Origin: Methanosarcinaceae archaeon | GTDB lineage: Archaea; Halobacteriota; Methanosarcinia; Methanosarcinales; Methanosarcinaceae | Assembly (NCBI GenBank): GCA_020793555.1 | Contig: DQIO01000325.1 | Span: 1 to 24,402 of the forward strand | DNA length: 24,402 bases | Direction of reading: 5' to 3' | Part shown: positions 24,189 through 24,402 of the stretch, in pieces | Numbering within the stretch: position 1 is the first letter of the stretch | Layout: every line of letters starts with the position of its first letter | Program-made: the position numbers and the translations under genes | The notes under the pieces: model-generated | What the model was told of the DNA's origin: nothing | The model's input: the letters and a program-made list of their open reading frames with translations, nothing else | The model's database searches: none

Positions 24189-24233
24189 AAAAATGATATG
24201 AGAACTTAAAAAATATGGTTATGAGGTCACCTA
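24151..24233 (+). pseudogene. Short relic reading KEMGIAVVAHPVPGKKMI / ELKKYGYEVT
   Basis: One frame reads MGIAVVAHPVPGKKMI, TGA, then ELKKYGYEVT, stopping at the element boundary (24231). The text looks protein-like (beta strand, glycine turn, amphipathic helix, strand), so it may be the end of a gene cut by the insertion. I cannot name the family. Confidence 0.3.
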
Positions 24234-24402
24234 GTGTCAAGTCAACTTTCAAGTGTCTGATTATGAGGGGCATAGGTCATATGAAATTAGACTCCAAAAT
24301 TACCGATCGGTTTCTACACTGCGCCGTCAGCGCACAGACTTAGGAATACACGCGGGCAATTGCGCGTACATGCAGGTGCCGATGTTAGAGATCGGGGCAT
24401 AG
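24231..24402 (+). mobile_element. Insertion-element end, copy B (runs off the window)
   Basis: This begins CTAGTGTCAAGTCAACTTTC and continues with the same conserved blocks as the reverse complement of 364-563 (AAGTGT, ATAGGTCATATG, GGTTTCTACAC, GCCGTCAGCGCACAGACTTA, GCGGGCAA, GGTGCCGATG). It lies in the opposite orientation to copy A, so both ends face outwards from the gene block. The far end is beyond the window. No transposase is visible here. Confidence 0.6.

Overview
The window comes from a methanogenic, or reverse-methanogenic, euryarchaeon. The most likely group is the Methanosarcinales. This rests on a complete archaeal exosome and RNase P cluster, GatE, an HMf-type histone, an HdrA fused to an MvhD domain, and genes for tungsten/molybdenum formylmethanofuran dehydrogenase. 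No rRNA, tRNA or CRISPR array was found.

Layout. (1) 1-826 is gene-poor and carries remnants of an insertion element, including an 86-bp mini-element and a longer element end. (2) 827-1161 (-) encodes a ubiquitin-like SAMP/MoaD-type protein, coupled to a 41-residue charged protein. (3) 1364-9047 (+) is the archaeal exosome superoperon: L15e, a COG1325 RNA-binding protein, RNase P p30 and Pop5, proteasome alpha, SBDS, Rrp4, Rrp41, Rrp42, L37Ae, RpoP, a Brix protein and Pcc1. Prefoldin beta, which often follows, is absent; a decayed AlbA_2 (Schlafen-like) fragment sits there. (4) 9325-13145 holds a histone with a clear terminator, a two-cluster ferredoxin, a small membrane exporter, RfcS, a decayed iron-sulfur gene and ArgG. 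(5) 13461-16429 (-) holds GatE and a membrane-anchored TolB-type beta-propeller. (6) 16532-24087 is a redox island. An HdrA-MvhD fusion and an eight-cluster FwdF-like polyferredoxin lie on the minus strand. Diverging from them are a small ferredoxin, thioredoxin, ferredoxin:thioredoxin-reductase-like protein, FwdG (with an extra N-terminal Fe-S domain), FwdB and FwdD. (7) 24088-24402 holds small degenerate reading frames and a second copy of the element end seen near position 564, in the opposite orientation.

How the genes work together. The first half is a growth cassette for ribosome synthesis, RNA processing and degradation, and proteolysis, built as a tightly overlapping transcription unit with many TTG/GTG starts. 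The second half handles low-potential electrons. HdrA-MvhD plus polyferredoxin could exchange electrons between ferredoxin or F420 and formylmethanofuran dehydrogenase, while ferredoxin, FTR and thioredoxin form a thiol-redox relay. HdrB, HdrC, FwdA and FwdC are not in the window.

I see no clearly new defence or mobile system. The points most worth a second look are the redox island, the inverted element ends bracketing the window, promoters placed so that transcription starts at or just before the start codon (rfcS, fwdB, the small ferredoxin), a 10-bp tandem repeat before fwdB, and several small or decayed genes.
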